Assembly: GCF_011395035.1 (NCBI RefSeq)
Contig: NZ_CP024768.1
Coordinates: 3,385,865 to 3,449,864, forward strand
DNA length: 64,000 nt
Source of the DNA: Pantoea cypripedii
GTDB taxonomy: Bacteria; Pseudomonadota; Gammaproteobacteria; Enterobacterales; Enterobacteriaceae
Direction of reading: 5' to 3'
Part shown: piece by piece, positions 7,821 through 15,580 of the stretch
Layout: the number at the start of each line of letters is the position of its first letter
How positions within the stretch are numbered: the first letter of the stretch is position 1
Made by a program: the position numbers and the translations under genes
The notes under the pieces: model-generated
Seen by the model: the letters and a program-made list of their open reading frames with translations, nothing else
Databases searched by the model: none
Told to the model about the DNA's origin: nothing

Positions 7821-9380
7821 ATGAACCGACCTCTAAGCGAGAAACCGCTTTATATCAAAGTACACGATAGCGACAACGTCGCCATTGTGGTCAATAACCA
7901 GGGGCTGCCGGCTGGCACCCGCTTTGCAGACGGTCTGCAATTGATTGAGCATGTACCCCAGGGCCATAAAGTGGCACTGGTGGATATCCCTGAGCAGGGC
8001 GCGATTGTGCGTTACGGTGAAGTCATCGGCTATGCCTTGCGCGCCATTGCCCAGGGCAGCTGGATCGAAGAATCACTGGTGGCGCTGCCTGAAGCACCGC
8101 CGCTCGCCAGCCTGCCGCTGGCAAACAATGTTCCGGCGGATTTGCCTCCGCTGGAAGGTTACACCTTCGAGGGCTATCGCAATGCCGATGGCAGCGTCGG
8201 GACACGTAACTTACTGGGCATTACCACCAGCGTGCACTGCGTTGCCGGGGTGGTGGATTATGTGGTGCAGATTATCGAACGCGACCTGCTGCCCCGTTAT
8301 CCTAATGTCGATGGCGTGGTGGCGCTCAACCACCTTTATGGTTGCGGGGTGGCGATTAACGCTCCGGCGGCTGTGGTGCCGATTCGCACCATTCATAACC
8401 TGGCGCTGAACCCCAATTTTGGCGGCGAGGTGATGATCGTCAGTCTCGGCTGCGAAAAACTACAGCCTGAACGCCTGCTGACCGGTACGCCCGATGTTCA
8501 GGCCATCTCGCTCGATGACCACGATATTGTGCGTTTGCAGGATGAACGGCTGGTGGGCTTTGGCGCGATGGTGGATGAGATTTTACAGGTTGCCGAACGC
8601 CATCTGAAACGACTTAATCAGCGCCAGCGTGAAACCTGCCCGGCATCAGAACTGGTGATAGGTACGCAGTGTGGCGGGAGCGATGCGTTTTCTGGCGTCA
8701 CCGCCAACCCGGCGGTGGGTTTTGCCTCTGACTTACTGGTGCGTTGTGGTGCGACAGTGATGTTTTCCGAAGTCACCGAAGTGCGCGATGCCATCCATCT
8801 GCTGACGCCACGTGTTGTCGATGAGGCGGTAGGTAAGCGACTGCTGGAAGAGATGGCCTGGTATGATAACTACCTGAGCATGGGACAAACCGACCGTAGC
8901 GCCAATCCCTCTCCCGGCAATAAAAAAGGCGGGTTGGCAAATGTAGTGGAAAAAGCGCTGGGTTCGATTGCGAAATCCGGCCGCAGCCCAATTGTTGAGG
9001 TTTTGTCGCCTGGTCAGCGTCCCACCAAACGCGGTTTGATCTATGCCGCGACCCCGGCCAGCGACTTTGTCTGTGGTACCCAGCAGATGGCCTCCGGCAT
9101 TACCTTGCAGGTGTTTACTACGGGCCGTGGCACGCCTTATGGCCTGGCGGCGATTCCGGTCATCAAGATGGCAACGCGCAGCGCCCTTGCTGAGCGCTGG
9201 CATGACCTGATGGATATCAATGCGGGCACTATCGCCACCGGTGAGGAGAGTATTGAGCAGGTTGGCTGGCGGTTGTTTGAACTGATTCTGGCGATTGCCA
9301 GCGGTCGCAAACAAACCTGGTCTGACCGCTGGGGGATCCGTAATCAGCTGGCGGTGTTTAATCCAGCCCCGGTGACGTGA
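7821..9380 (+). CDS. garD: Galactarate dehydratase
   Basis: GarD dehydrates galactarate (meso) to 5-keto-4-deoxy-D-glucarate, joining the glucarate route at GarL. The 519-residue protein belongs to the UxaA/altronate dehydratase family. It has an N-terminal SAF-type segment (about 1-100) and a catalytic body with conserved cysteines in NHLYGCGVAI, LGCEKLQPERLL and GTQCGGSDAFSG. The C-terminus NQLAVFNPAPVT is the same as in E. coli GarD. It starts at an ATG preceded by GGAAGG, is monocistronic, and diverges from the gudP operon across a shared control region. The only close alternative would be altronate dehydratase; the whole-length match and context exclude it. Confidence 0.96.
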   Translation: MNRPLSEKPLYIKVHDSDNVAIVVNNQGLPAGTRFADGLQLIEHVPQGHKVALVDIPEQGAIVRYGEVIGYALRAIAQGSWIEESLVALPEAPPLASLPLANNVPADLPPLEGYTFEGYRNADGSVGTRNLLGITTSVHCVAGVVDYVVQIIERDLLPRYPNVDGVVALNHLYGCGVAINAPAAVVPIRTIHNLALNPNFGGEVMIVSLGCEKLQPERLLTGTPDVQAISLDDHDIVRLQDERLVGFGAMVDEILQVAERHLKRLNQRQRETCPASELVIGTQCGGSDAFSGVTANPAVGFASDLLVRCGATVMFSEVTEVRDAIHLLTPRVVDEAVGKRLLEEMAWYDNYLSMGQTDRSANPSPGNKKGGLANVVEKALGSIAKSGRSPIVEVLSPGQRPTKRGLIYAATPASDFVCGTQQMASGITLQVFTTGRGTPYGLAAIPVIKMATRSALAERWHDLMDINAGTIATGEESIEQVGWRLFELILAIASGRKQTWSDRWGIRNQLAVFNPAPVT

Positions 9381-9388
9381 TTTAATCC

Positions 9389-9452
9389 CGTAGCGGCACA
9401 ATTTATTGCGCGTCTTTGAAATATACGGCGCGCGATAAATCGCGCCACTACG
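9389..9452. repeat. REP pair between garD and yqcA
   Basis: Forward monomer 9389-9412 (GTAG head, then an imperfect hairpin around GCACAATTTATTGCGC) and reverse monomer 9431-9452 (GCGATAAATCGC with a terminal CTAC) stand tail to tail. They sit in the convergent garD/yqcA gap and are the only obvious terminator-like structures there. Confidence 0.75.
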
Positions 9453-9465
9453 GAGTGGGATTTTA

Positions 9466-9912
9466 TTACAACAGCTTACCCCAGCTTTCTACCCACGGTG
9501 TGGTCACGGATTCCGGCTCTGGATCTTCCGTCGCATCCACGGTTAACACATCGCCAACGCGTTTGGCACTCTGCTCCTGCAGCAAGGCATCAAAAGTCTT
9601 ACCCGCACCGCAGAAGTTATCGTAGCTACTGTCGCCCAGGGCAATCACGCCATAACGCAGTTCCGGCTGATAGCCGAGCTGATCTTTTACCGCGTGATAA
9701 AGCCCGGCGATGCTGTCAGGGAAATCACCCTGCCCGGTGGTTGAGGTGATGATCAGCACCACATCCTGTTGGTAATCCTGCCATTGCGCCAGCGAGGGAT
9801 CTTCAAAGACCTTGACCTCATGGCCCTGTGCCTGCAACACCGGCTCTGCTTCTTCCGCCACCAGCAACGCATTGCCGTAAACCGTACCTACAAAAATGCC
9901 AATCTTTGCCAT
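9466..9912 (-). CDS. yqcA: Flavodoxin YqcA
   Basis: A 148-residue short-chain flavodoxin. The FMN phosphate loop is seen as GTVYGNA (9-15), and the second flavin loop TSTTGQGD is at about 57-64. The ALGDSSYDNFCGAGK segment is typical of the flavodoxin/MioC group. YqcA is a cytoplasmic electron carrier whose physiological partner is not established. It lies 11 bp after truC in a truC-linked operon, as in E. coli. MioC is the nearest relative; the synteny with truC and yqcC decides for YqcA. Confidence 0.93.
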   Translation of the reverse strand: MAKIGIFVGTVYGNALLVAEEAEPVLQAQGHEVKVFEDPSLAQWQDYQQDVVLIITSTTGQGDFPDSIAGLYHAVKDQLGYQPELRYGVIALGDSSYDNFCGAGKTFDALLQEQSAKRVGDVLTVDATEDPEPESVTTPWVESWGKLL

Positions 9913-9923
9913 TGTGTTGCTCC

Positions 9924-10703
9924 TTATTCTGTTGGCTTATCCTGGACTGCCTCGTCGGCAAACTCAACCCTGGGAACATCAGGGATCTGCTCCTGCCAGC
10001 CAAACTGGTGGAACATCTGCTGCCAGACCGCATCCAGCCCGGCGCGAATCACCAGCGGCTCACCCGTTACCGGATGATTGAGGCTCAGTGCGCTGGCATG
10101 CAGCATCAGACGATCCAGTCCAAAATGCGTCGCTGCGCCACGATTCTGGCGCAGATCACCGTGGGTGGTGTCACCAATGATGGGGTGGCGCAGATGTGCC
10201 ATATGGCGACGCAGCTGGTGTTTACGTCCGGTGCGTGGCTGCATTTCCACCAGGCTGTAGCGCGAAGTGGCATAACGGCTAATCGCCACCGGCATCTCGA
10301 CATGCGCCAGCAGCTGATAATCGGTCAGTGCCGGTTGCGGCTCACGCGGTTCTGTGGCGAATTTATCGGCAATTTTATCCAGCTCTTCCATCAGCGGATA
10401 ATCCAGCGTACCGCTTTCGCTTAGCCATCCTCGTAACACCGCATGGTAGGTTTTGCTGATTTGGTGCTGCTCAAACTGCTGGGACAGCAGACGGCCCACC
10501 TCACTCGACAGCCCCATCAGCAATACGCCGGAGGTGGGACGATCCAGACGGTGTGCAGTGAAGACATGCTGACCAATCTGGTCTCGCACCGTCTGCATCA
10601 CCACCACTTTTTCTTTGCGATCGAGCCAGCTGCGGTGCACCAACCACCCGGCAGGTTTATTGACGGCAACCAGCCACTCATCCTGATAAATAATTTCCAG
10701 CAT
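9924..10703 (-). CDS. truC: tRNA pseudouridine(65) synthase
   Basis: TruC converts U65 in the T-stem of tRNA-Ile1 and tRNA-Asp to pseudouridine. The 259-residue RluA-family protein has the catalytic Asp54 in HRLDRPTSG, an opening (MLEIIYQDEWLVAVNKPAG) typical of the family, and the GRKHQLRRH motif. Its ATG overlaps the yqcC stop by one base (TGATG), indicating translational coupling. Residue numbering around the catalytic Asp equals that of E. coli, so the start is secure. Confidence 0.95.
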   Translation of the reverse strand: MLEIIYQDEWLVAVNKPAGWLVHRSWLDRKEKVVVMQTVRDQIGQHVFTAHRLDRPTSGVLLMGLSSEVGRLLSQQFEQHQISKTYHAVLRGWLSESGTLDYPLMEELDKIADKFATEPREPQPALTDYQLLAHVEMPVAISRYATSRYSLVEMQPRTGRKHQLRRHMAHLRHPIIGDTTHGDLRQNRGAATHFGLDRLMLHASALSLNHPVTGEPLVIRAGLDAVWQQMFHQFGWQEQIPDVPRVEFADEAVQDKPTE

Positions 10704-11032
10704 CAGGCAGAAGGCCCCGTAAATAAGGCGTCGAGCTGGCTTAACGTCAGCAACAACATCGGATGGCCTGGCGTGGTGGGAGGGAGCGCCATTTCAAAAT
10801 AATGTGCGACCGCGAAGTTTTGTGGCAGCGGTGCATCAGCGGCAATTAACGCCTGCATCCGGGGGATCAGCACCCATTGCAGCCACTCAAGCGGTGCCAG
10901 CGTATCCAGACAGAAAGGTTGCGTGCTGGCAAAGGCTGCCGCATCAGGGGATTGCGTCTGCCAGTGGTCGTGTTCGCGCATCACCGCTTCGACCTGCTGC
11001 AGCCGCTGCAAAATAAGTTGTTGCGACGACAT
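10703..11032 (-). CDS. yqcC: DUF446 family protein YqcC
   Basis: A small (109-residue) helical cytoplasmic protein of unknown function, family DUF446. The LQWVLIPRMQALI stretch and the terminal MLLLTLSQLDALF stretch match E. coli YqcC. It is the first gene of yqcC-truC-yqcA and starts 68 bp downstream of the csrB 3' end, transcribed in the same direction. A ribosome site (GGAGG) precedes the ATG. Synteny with truC is the main support for its name. Confidence 0.88.
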   Translation of the reverse strand: MSSQQLILQRLQQVEAVMREHDHWQTQSPDAAAFASTQPFCLDTLAPLEWLQWVLIPRMQALIAADAPLPQNFAVAHYFEMALPPTTPGHPMLLLTLSQLDALFTGPSA

Positions 11033-11099
11033 GCGCCACCTCCAGAGAAAAATCGGGCGGCAAGCATACCACTTGTCGGGCCATGCTCAAAAAGCGCAT

Positions 11100-11132
11100 A
11101 AAAAAAGGGAGCACTGTAACTACAGTGCTCCC
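11100..11132 (-). terminator. csrB intrinsic terminator
   Basis: A GGGAGCACTG stem (11107-11132, loop of six) is followed by seven T residues on the minus strand (11106-11100). It matches the E. coli csrB terminator. Confidence 0.93.
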
Positions 11133-11416
11133 GGTTCGTTTGCAGCATTCCCGCCACCGCTGTGCTCCCTGCTCATCCATGACAACTTTTCCCGTGCTAT
11201 CCTTTGCTTGTCATCATGACATTTGTCCTTAGCATCCTGGCCCGCCACATCCCGCGTGGCTCTCATTCTCCATCCTGGAGGTGTCCCTTACTCAATCCTG
11301 AGTGTCCCGCTTCATCCTGAAGCCTTCCCTGTGACGTAAACTCCGTTACGTTCCTGCCTTCCTGGCTGATGTTCTCCTGCACATCACTTAATCCCTGGCT
11401 TCCTGCCAGTGGTGAC
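11100..11416 (-). ncRNA. csrB: CsrB regulatory RNA
   Basis: This RNA sequesters the translational regulator CsrA through many GGA-bearing hairpins. About 20 GGA motifs can be read on the minus strand, many in AGGAUG or CGGGA loops. Blocks identical or nearly so to E. coli csrB are seen, for example around ACACCTCCAGGATGGAG and the 3' end CGAACCGGGAGCACTG. Position between yqcC and syd is conserved. The 3' end is fixed by the terminator and T-run. The 5' end is estimated from a GTCACCA start and an AGAATA -10 region, and could be wrong by some tens of bases. The RNA seems shorter (about 310 nt) than E. coli's 369. A UvrY box lies upstream. Confidence 0.93.
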
Positions 11417-11579
11417 TATTCTGGCAGAAACTATCGCGTTAACAAGGTACTAAGGACCGTTACCTCAGCTCGTTATCTATTTATTTTAGGACTGTTGCCA
11501 TAAACTCATGATTCACAATATTTTTACAAGCCAGGCGTCCTGAAGTCTTTAGTAAAATTTGCCGATCTCTCACACGCCA

Positions 11580-11597
11580 TGTAAGAGATCTCTCACA
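11580..11597. promoter_or_regulatory. UvrY (GacA/SirA) box upstream of csrB
   Basis: An 18-bp near-perfect palindrome (TGTGAGAGATCTCTTACA on the minus strand) fits the TGTRAG-N6-CTYACA consensus for phosphorylated UvrY. It lies about 170-180 bp upstream of the csrB start. A second half-site (GATCTCTCACA) lies at 11564-11574. BarA, whose 3' end opens this window, is the kinase for UvrY. Confidence 0.8.
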
Positions 11598-11621
11598 AAC
11601 AGGTAAGCAAAAGTCTGCATA

Positions 11622-12170
11622 TCAGTCGCTAACCGGTTGTAATTCATTAAGAAACATCTGAATTTGAGGGGACAATATCTCCCGTTTTTTACTGCCAGGA
11701 TGCTCCAGAATAACTTCACCGGTAAGATTACACAGCGAGATGACATCCTGCTCAGAATCAGTAGTAGCGATAAACAATGTCGGACTTTGCTTCAGTCGAC
11801 GTTTCATCACCAGATGACCAATTAAATTCTCCTGCAGCCGCGTGAAATCCTCTTCACTCCACACCTGTAACAAAGTAATGGATTGCTGCTGAAAACGAGC
11901 GGCCATATCACCGGCAAACTGCGTGGTATAAAAAGCAGTGATCGCGGGTTGAAGTTCAATATCCAGTGCGCGTTCAACGGCGGCAAGCGTAGGCGGTAAG
12001 GTAAACGGCTGTGGCTGCCACAATACACGATCATCCAGCGTGCTCTGGATGCAGGGGGAAGGAACGCCCAACAATTCGCTGCTCGCAGGCAAATGTCCGG
12101 TGTTCTGCCGCCATTGCGCACAATAACGGTCGGTAAAATCGCGCAGAGCATCCGCGGTTTGCTGCATCAT
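11622..12170 (-). CDS. syd: SecY-interacting protein Syd
   Basis: Syd binds the cytoplasmic face of SecY at the inner membrane and is thought to help check the integrity of SecYEG. The 182 residues match E. coli Syd along their length, with LGVPSPCI, FYTTQFAGDM, QENLIGHLV and LFIATTDSEQDVISLCNL conserved. Two adjacent ATG codons (12170, 12167) could start it; the AGAAG box suits either. It diverges from queF and lies upstream of csrB on the same strand. Confidence 0.93.
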   Translation of the reverse strand: MMQQTADALRDFTDRYCAQWRQNTGHLPASSELLGVPSPCIQSTLDDRVLWQPQPFTLPPTLAAVERALDIELQPAITAFYTTQFAGDMAARFQQQSITLLQVWSEEDFTRLQENLIGHLVMKRRLKQSPTLFIATTDSEQDVISLCNLTGEVILEHPGSKKREILSPQIQMFLNELQPVSD

Positions 12171-12232
12171 TCATCTTCTCGCTTCTGATAGGTTACACTT
12201 AACCCCTTTGATGGATTTTAATGGTAACCGTT

Positions 12233-13078
12233 ATGTCTACTGAACAACAGGATCAGGTTTTAAGTGGCCTGACCTTGGGTAAACCCACAGCGTATGTCGA
12301 TCATTACGACAATTCCCTGCTGCAGGCGGTGCCACGCAGCCTGAATCGCGAACCGCTGGGGCTGTTTCCCGAGAATCTGCCGTTTCACGGTGCAGATATC
12401 TGGACGCTGTATGAACTCTCCTGGCTAAACAGCAAAGGCGTACCGCAGGTGGCGGTAGGCGAAGTGGTTCTCAACGCTGCGAGCCGTAATCTTATCGAGT
12501 CAAAGAGCTTTAAGCTCTATCTTAACAGTTTTAATCAGACGGTTTTCGCCGACTGGGGTGAAGTCCGCCAGACACTGGAGCGCGATCTCAGCGCCTGTGC
12601 TGAAGGTGAAGTTAATGTGGCGCTGTTCCGCATCAGTGAAATCGAAGGCCAGCCAATCGGCCATTTTAATGGTGAGGTCATCGACGAACAGGATATTGAA
12701 ATCAGCGATTACGGGTTTAATGCTGAGTACCTCGCCCAGGCCGCAGGTCATGACATCATCGAAGAAACGCTGGTCAGCCATGTTCTGAAATCAAACTGCC
12801 TGATCACCCATCAGCCTGACTGGGGTTCAGTGATGATTCGTTACAAAGGCCCGCGTATCGATCGTGAAGCCTTGCTACGTTACCTGGTCTCTTTCCGCCA
12901 GCACAACGAGTTCCACGAGCAGTGCGTAGAGCGAATTTTCAATGATATTCAACGCTTTTGTCAGCCAGAAGCCTTAACCGTTTACGCCCGTTATACACGC
13001 CGTGGTGGACTGGATATCAACCCCTGGCGCAGCAACGTTCCCTTCTCTCCGGGCTATTCCCGCCTGGTACGCCAGTAA
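12233..13078 (+). CDS. queF: NADPH-dependent 7-cyano-7-deazaguanine reductase
   Basis: QueF reduces preQ0 to preQ1 in queuosine biosynthesis. This is the long (type II, two-domain) form of 281 residues. The QueF motif ESKSFKLYLNSF is at about 89-100, and the thioimide-forming Cys189 and proton-relay Asp196 lie in SNCLITHQPDWGS. The C-terminal RRGGLDINPWRS is diagnostic. The ATG at 12233 gives the same N-terminal spacing to LTLGK as E. coli; an ATG at 12221 is in frame with a plausible ribosome site and cannot be excluded. The gene is divergent from syd. Confidence 0.95.
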   Translation: MSTEQQDQVLSGLTLGKPTAYVDHYDNSLLQAVPRSLNREPLGLFPENLPFHGADIWTLYELSWLNSKGVPQVAVGEVVLNAASRNLIESKSFKLYLNSFNQTVFADWGEVRQTLERDLSACAEGEVNVALFRISEIEGQPIGHFNGEVIDEQDIEISDYGFNAEYLAQAAGHDIIEETLVSHVLKSNCLITHQPDWGSVMIRYKGPRIDREALLRYLVSFRQHNEFHEQCVERIFNDIQRFCQPEALTVYARYTRRGGLDINPWRSNVPFSPGYSRLVRQ

Positions 13079-13264
13079 CAGATTGCGAGACGCCTCGCAG
13101 GCCGCAGCACGGATGCGCGGTTCCACTTGAGCATTCACTGCGGACAAGGCTACTCTGTCGAAGGCGCGGGCAATAAAGCAAACGCGACCAGGGATAATCG
13201 TCACTGTGCTTAGCGAGTCAGGCATAGCGTCATCAGTCACGCACTTGCGTGTAAAGGAGTTCTC

Positions 13265-14629
13265 TTGATTACTCATATTAGCCCTCTTGGCTCCATGGAT
13301 CTGCTTTCCCAGTTGGAAGTCGATATGCTGAAGCGCACCGCCAGCAGCGACCTGTACCAGCTGTTTCGCAACTGTTCACTCGCGGTGCTCAATTCAGGTA
13401 GTCAGACCGACAGTAGTCATGAACTGCTTTCCCGCTTCGAAAGCTTTGATATCAACGTATTGCGCCGCGAGCGTGGCGTTAAACTTGAACTGATCAACCC
13501 GCCCGAAGACGCGTTTGTCGATGGTCGAATCATCCGCTCATTGCAGGCCAACCTGTTTGCCGTATTGCGCGACATCCTGTTTGTAAATGGGCAACTTTCT
13601 GCGGCAGAGCGTTTCCAGAACCTGGATGCAGACGATTCAGCCCATATCTCTAATCTGGTCTTTTCGATCCTGCGCAACGCCCGCGCGCTGCATGTAGGTG
13701 AATACCCGAATACCGTGGTGTGTTGGGGTGGTCACTCCATTAACGCGGTGGAATACCAGTATTGCCGTAACGTGGGTACGCAACTGGGTTTACGTGAACT
13801 GAACATCTGTACCGGCTGTGGGCCAGGCGTGATGGAAGCGCCGATGAAAGGTGCCGCCGTCGGCCATGCCCAACAACGCTACCGTGACAGCCGCTTTATT
13901 GGCCTGACCGAACCCTCCATCATTGCTGCTGAGCCACCGAATCCGCTGGTCAACGAACTGATCATCATGCCGGATATCGAAAAACGCCTCGAAGCCTTTG
14001 TGCGTATCGCACACGGCATCGTGATTTTCCCGGGTGGCGTCGGTACCGCAGAAGAGTTGTTGTATCTGCTGGGCATTCTGATGAATCCGCAAAACAGCGA
14101 TCAGGTGCTGCCGCTGATCCTGACCGGCCCAGAGGAAAGCGCCGATTATTTCCGCGTTCTGGATGATTTTATTGTCAGCACGCTGGGCGAAACCGCGCGT
14201 AAACATTACAAAATCATCATTGATGATGCCGCCGAAGTGGCGCGTCTGATGAAGCAAGCTATGCCGCAGGTGAAAGAATATCGCCGTGAAACCGGCGATG
14301 CCTACAGCTTTAACTGGTCAATTCGTATCGTACCGGATCTGCAACTGCCGTTCCTGCCAACCCACGAAAACATGGCTAACCTGAATCTGTATACCAACCA
14401 GCCCGCAGAAAAACTGGCAGCGGATCTACGCCGGGCCTTCTCGGGTATTGTCGCCGGTAACGTGAAAGAAGTGGGCATCCGCGAAATCCGGGAAAAAGGA
14501 CCGTATAAACTTCACGGCGATCCGGACATCATGCATCGTATGGACGAACTGCTGCAGGGCTTCGTGGCCCAGCACCGCATGAAGCTGCCGGGTACTGCTT
14601 ACATCCCCTGCTACGAAATCATCAAATAA
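13265..14629 (+). CDS. ppnN: Nucleotide 5'-monophosphate nucleosidase PpnN (YgdH)
   Basis: PpnN cleaves purine (and pyrimidine) nucleoside monophosphates to base and ribose 5-phosphate and is stimulated by (p)ppGpp in E. coli. The 454-residue protein has an N-terminal regulatory domain and a LOG/Rossmann catalytic core, with NICTGCGPGVMEAPMKGAA and the PGGVGTAEE motif. The start is a TTG, supported by AAAGGAG five bases upstream and by the conserved opening ITHISPLGSMD; the E. coli gene also begins with TTG. It follows queF after 186 bp and precedes xni. Confidence 0.95.
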   Translation: MITHISPLGSMDLLSQLEVDMLKRTASSDLYQLFRNCSLAVLNSGSQTDSSHELLSRFESFDINVLRRERGVKLELINPPEDAFVDGRIIRSLQANLFAVLRDILFVNGQLSAAERFQNLDADDSAHISNLVFSILRNARALHVGEYPNTVVCWGGHSINAVEYQYCRNVGTQLGLRELNICTGCGPGVMEAPMKGAAVGHAQQRYRDSRFIGLTEPSIIAAEPPNPLVNELIIMPDIEKRLEAFVRIAHGIVIFPGGVGTAEELLYLLGILMNPQNSDQVLPLILTGPEESADYFRVLDDFIVSTLGETARKHYKIIIDDAAEVARLMKQAMPQVKEYRRETGDAYSFNWSIRIVPDLQLPFLPTHENMANLNLYTNQPAEKLAADLRRAFSGIVAGNVKEVGIREIREKGPYKLHGDPDIMHRMDELLQGFVAQHRMKLPGTAYIPCYEIIK

Positions 14630-14632
14630 CTC

Positions 14633-14660
14633 AGGAAGGCAGCCTGCGGGCTGCCGCTAC
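14633..14660 (+). promoter_or_regulatory. Hairpin between a Shine-Dalgarno-like site and the xni start
   Basis: AGGAAGG (14633-14639) is followed by a 7-bp stem GGCAGCC/GGCTGCC (14638-14655) and GCTAC (REP-like tail) immediately before the xni ATG at 14665. No other purine-rich site lies near that ATG. The hairpin may bring the site into range or may mask it; this is inferred. Confidence 0.4.
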
Positions 14661-14664
14661 CATC

Positions 14665-15423
14665 ATGTCTTTTCATCTTCTTATTGTTGATGCCCTGAAC
14701 CTGATCCGCCGTTTGCATGCCGTTCAGGGATCGCCATGTCGCGATGCCTGCGTTGCCGCGCTACATCAGTTACTGGGCCATACCCAACCCACCCACGTCG
14801 TGGCGGTGTTTGACAGTGCTACACGTCAGCCTGGCTGGCGTCATGCGTTACTGCCGGACTATAAAGCGGGTCGCCCACCGATGCCGGATGATTTGCAGCT
14901 GGAAATGCCCGCAATACAGCAGGCATTTCAGGCAGCGGGTGTCAGTTGCTGGATTGCCGATCAGGATGAAGCCGATGATCTGGCCGCCACACTGGCGGTG
15001 AAGATGGCGGATGCGGGACATCAGGCTACCATTGTCTCGACTGACAAAGGCTACTGCCAGCTGCTGGCCCCCAACATCCGTATCCGTGATTACTTCCAGA
15101 AACGCTGGCTGGATGTGCCTTTTATTGAACAGGAATTTGGCGTAGCTCCTGCGCAATTGGTGGATTACTGGGGGTTGTGCGGTATCAGCAGCAGCAAAAT
15201 TCCCGGCGTGGCCGGAATCGGCCCCAAAAGCGCACGCGAATTGCTGTTGCAGTTTGGCTCGCTGGAAGCGATTTATCAGCAATGTGATCAGGTGCCGTCG
15301 AAATGGCAGGGGAAATTGCTGGCGCACCGTGAAATGGCAGAGATTTGCCGCCAGGTTGCTACGCTGAAACGCGACCTGGTTTTGCAAGGCAATCTCAACA
15401 CCCTGCGTTACAGCCCTCAATAA
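14665..15423 (+). CDS. xni: Flap endonuclease Xni (ExoIX)
   Basis: Xni is a FEN-family nuclease that cleaves 5' flaps and is related to the 5'-nuclease domain of DNA polymerase I. The 252 residues keep the metal-binding acidic motifs LLIVDALNLIRR, DYKAGRPPMP, DEADDLAATLA and STDKGYCQLL, and the helix-hairpin-helix segment IPGVAGIGPKSARELL. It lacks some acidic residues of full FENs, as E. coli Xni does. A strong terminator hairpin follows. The E. coli neighbours sdaCB (upstream) and fuc genes (downstream) are missing here. Confidence 0.93.
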   Translation: MSFHLLIVDALNLIRRLHAVQGSPCRDACVAALHQLLGHTQPTHVVAVFDSATRQPGWRHALLPDYKAGRPPMPDDLQLEMPAIQQAFQAAGVSCWIADQDEADDLAATLAVKMADAGHQATIVSTDKGYCQLLAPNIRIRDYFQKRWLDVPFIEQEFGVAPAQLVDYWGLCGISSSKIPGVAGIGPKSARELLLQFGSLEAIYQQCDQVPSKWQGKLLAHREMAEICRQVATLKRDLVLQGNLNTLRYSPQ

Positions 15424-15424
15424 C

Positions 15425-15459
15425 TCAGGTTACAGATGTCGAACCTGTAACCTGAATTT
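15425..15459 (+). terminator. xni terminator
   Basis: A perfect 11-bp stem (15425-15435 with 15445-15455, loop ATGTCGAAC) starts 2 bp after the xni stop and is followed by ATTTT. Confidence 0.75.
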
Positions 15460-15483
15460 TGGCCCTGAATAGTTGCAGGCAGC

Positions 15484-15556
15484 CGTAGCCGCGCAATTTA
15501 TCGCGCTGATTTTTGCCGCATCGCGCACAGAATTGCGTGATAAATCACGCCGCTAC
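15484..15556. repeat. REP pair between xni and rlmM
   Basis: The forward monomer has its GTAG head at 15485-15488. The reverse monomer ends in CTAC at 15553-15556. The second stem, GCGTGA-taaa-TCACGC, differs from the GCGCGA-taaa-TCGCGC of other copies by a compensating base pair, which argues that the hairpin itself is maintained. Confidence 0.75.
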
Positions 15557-15580
15557 AGATTGCACTAAGCCTCGCGGGGA

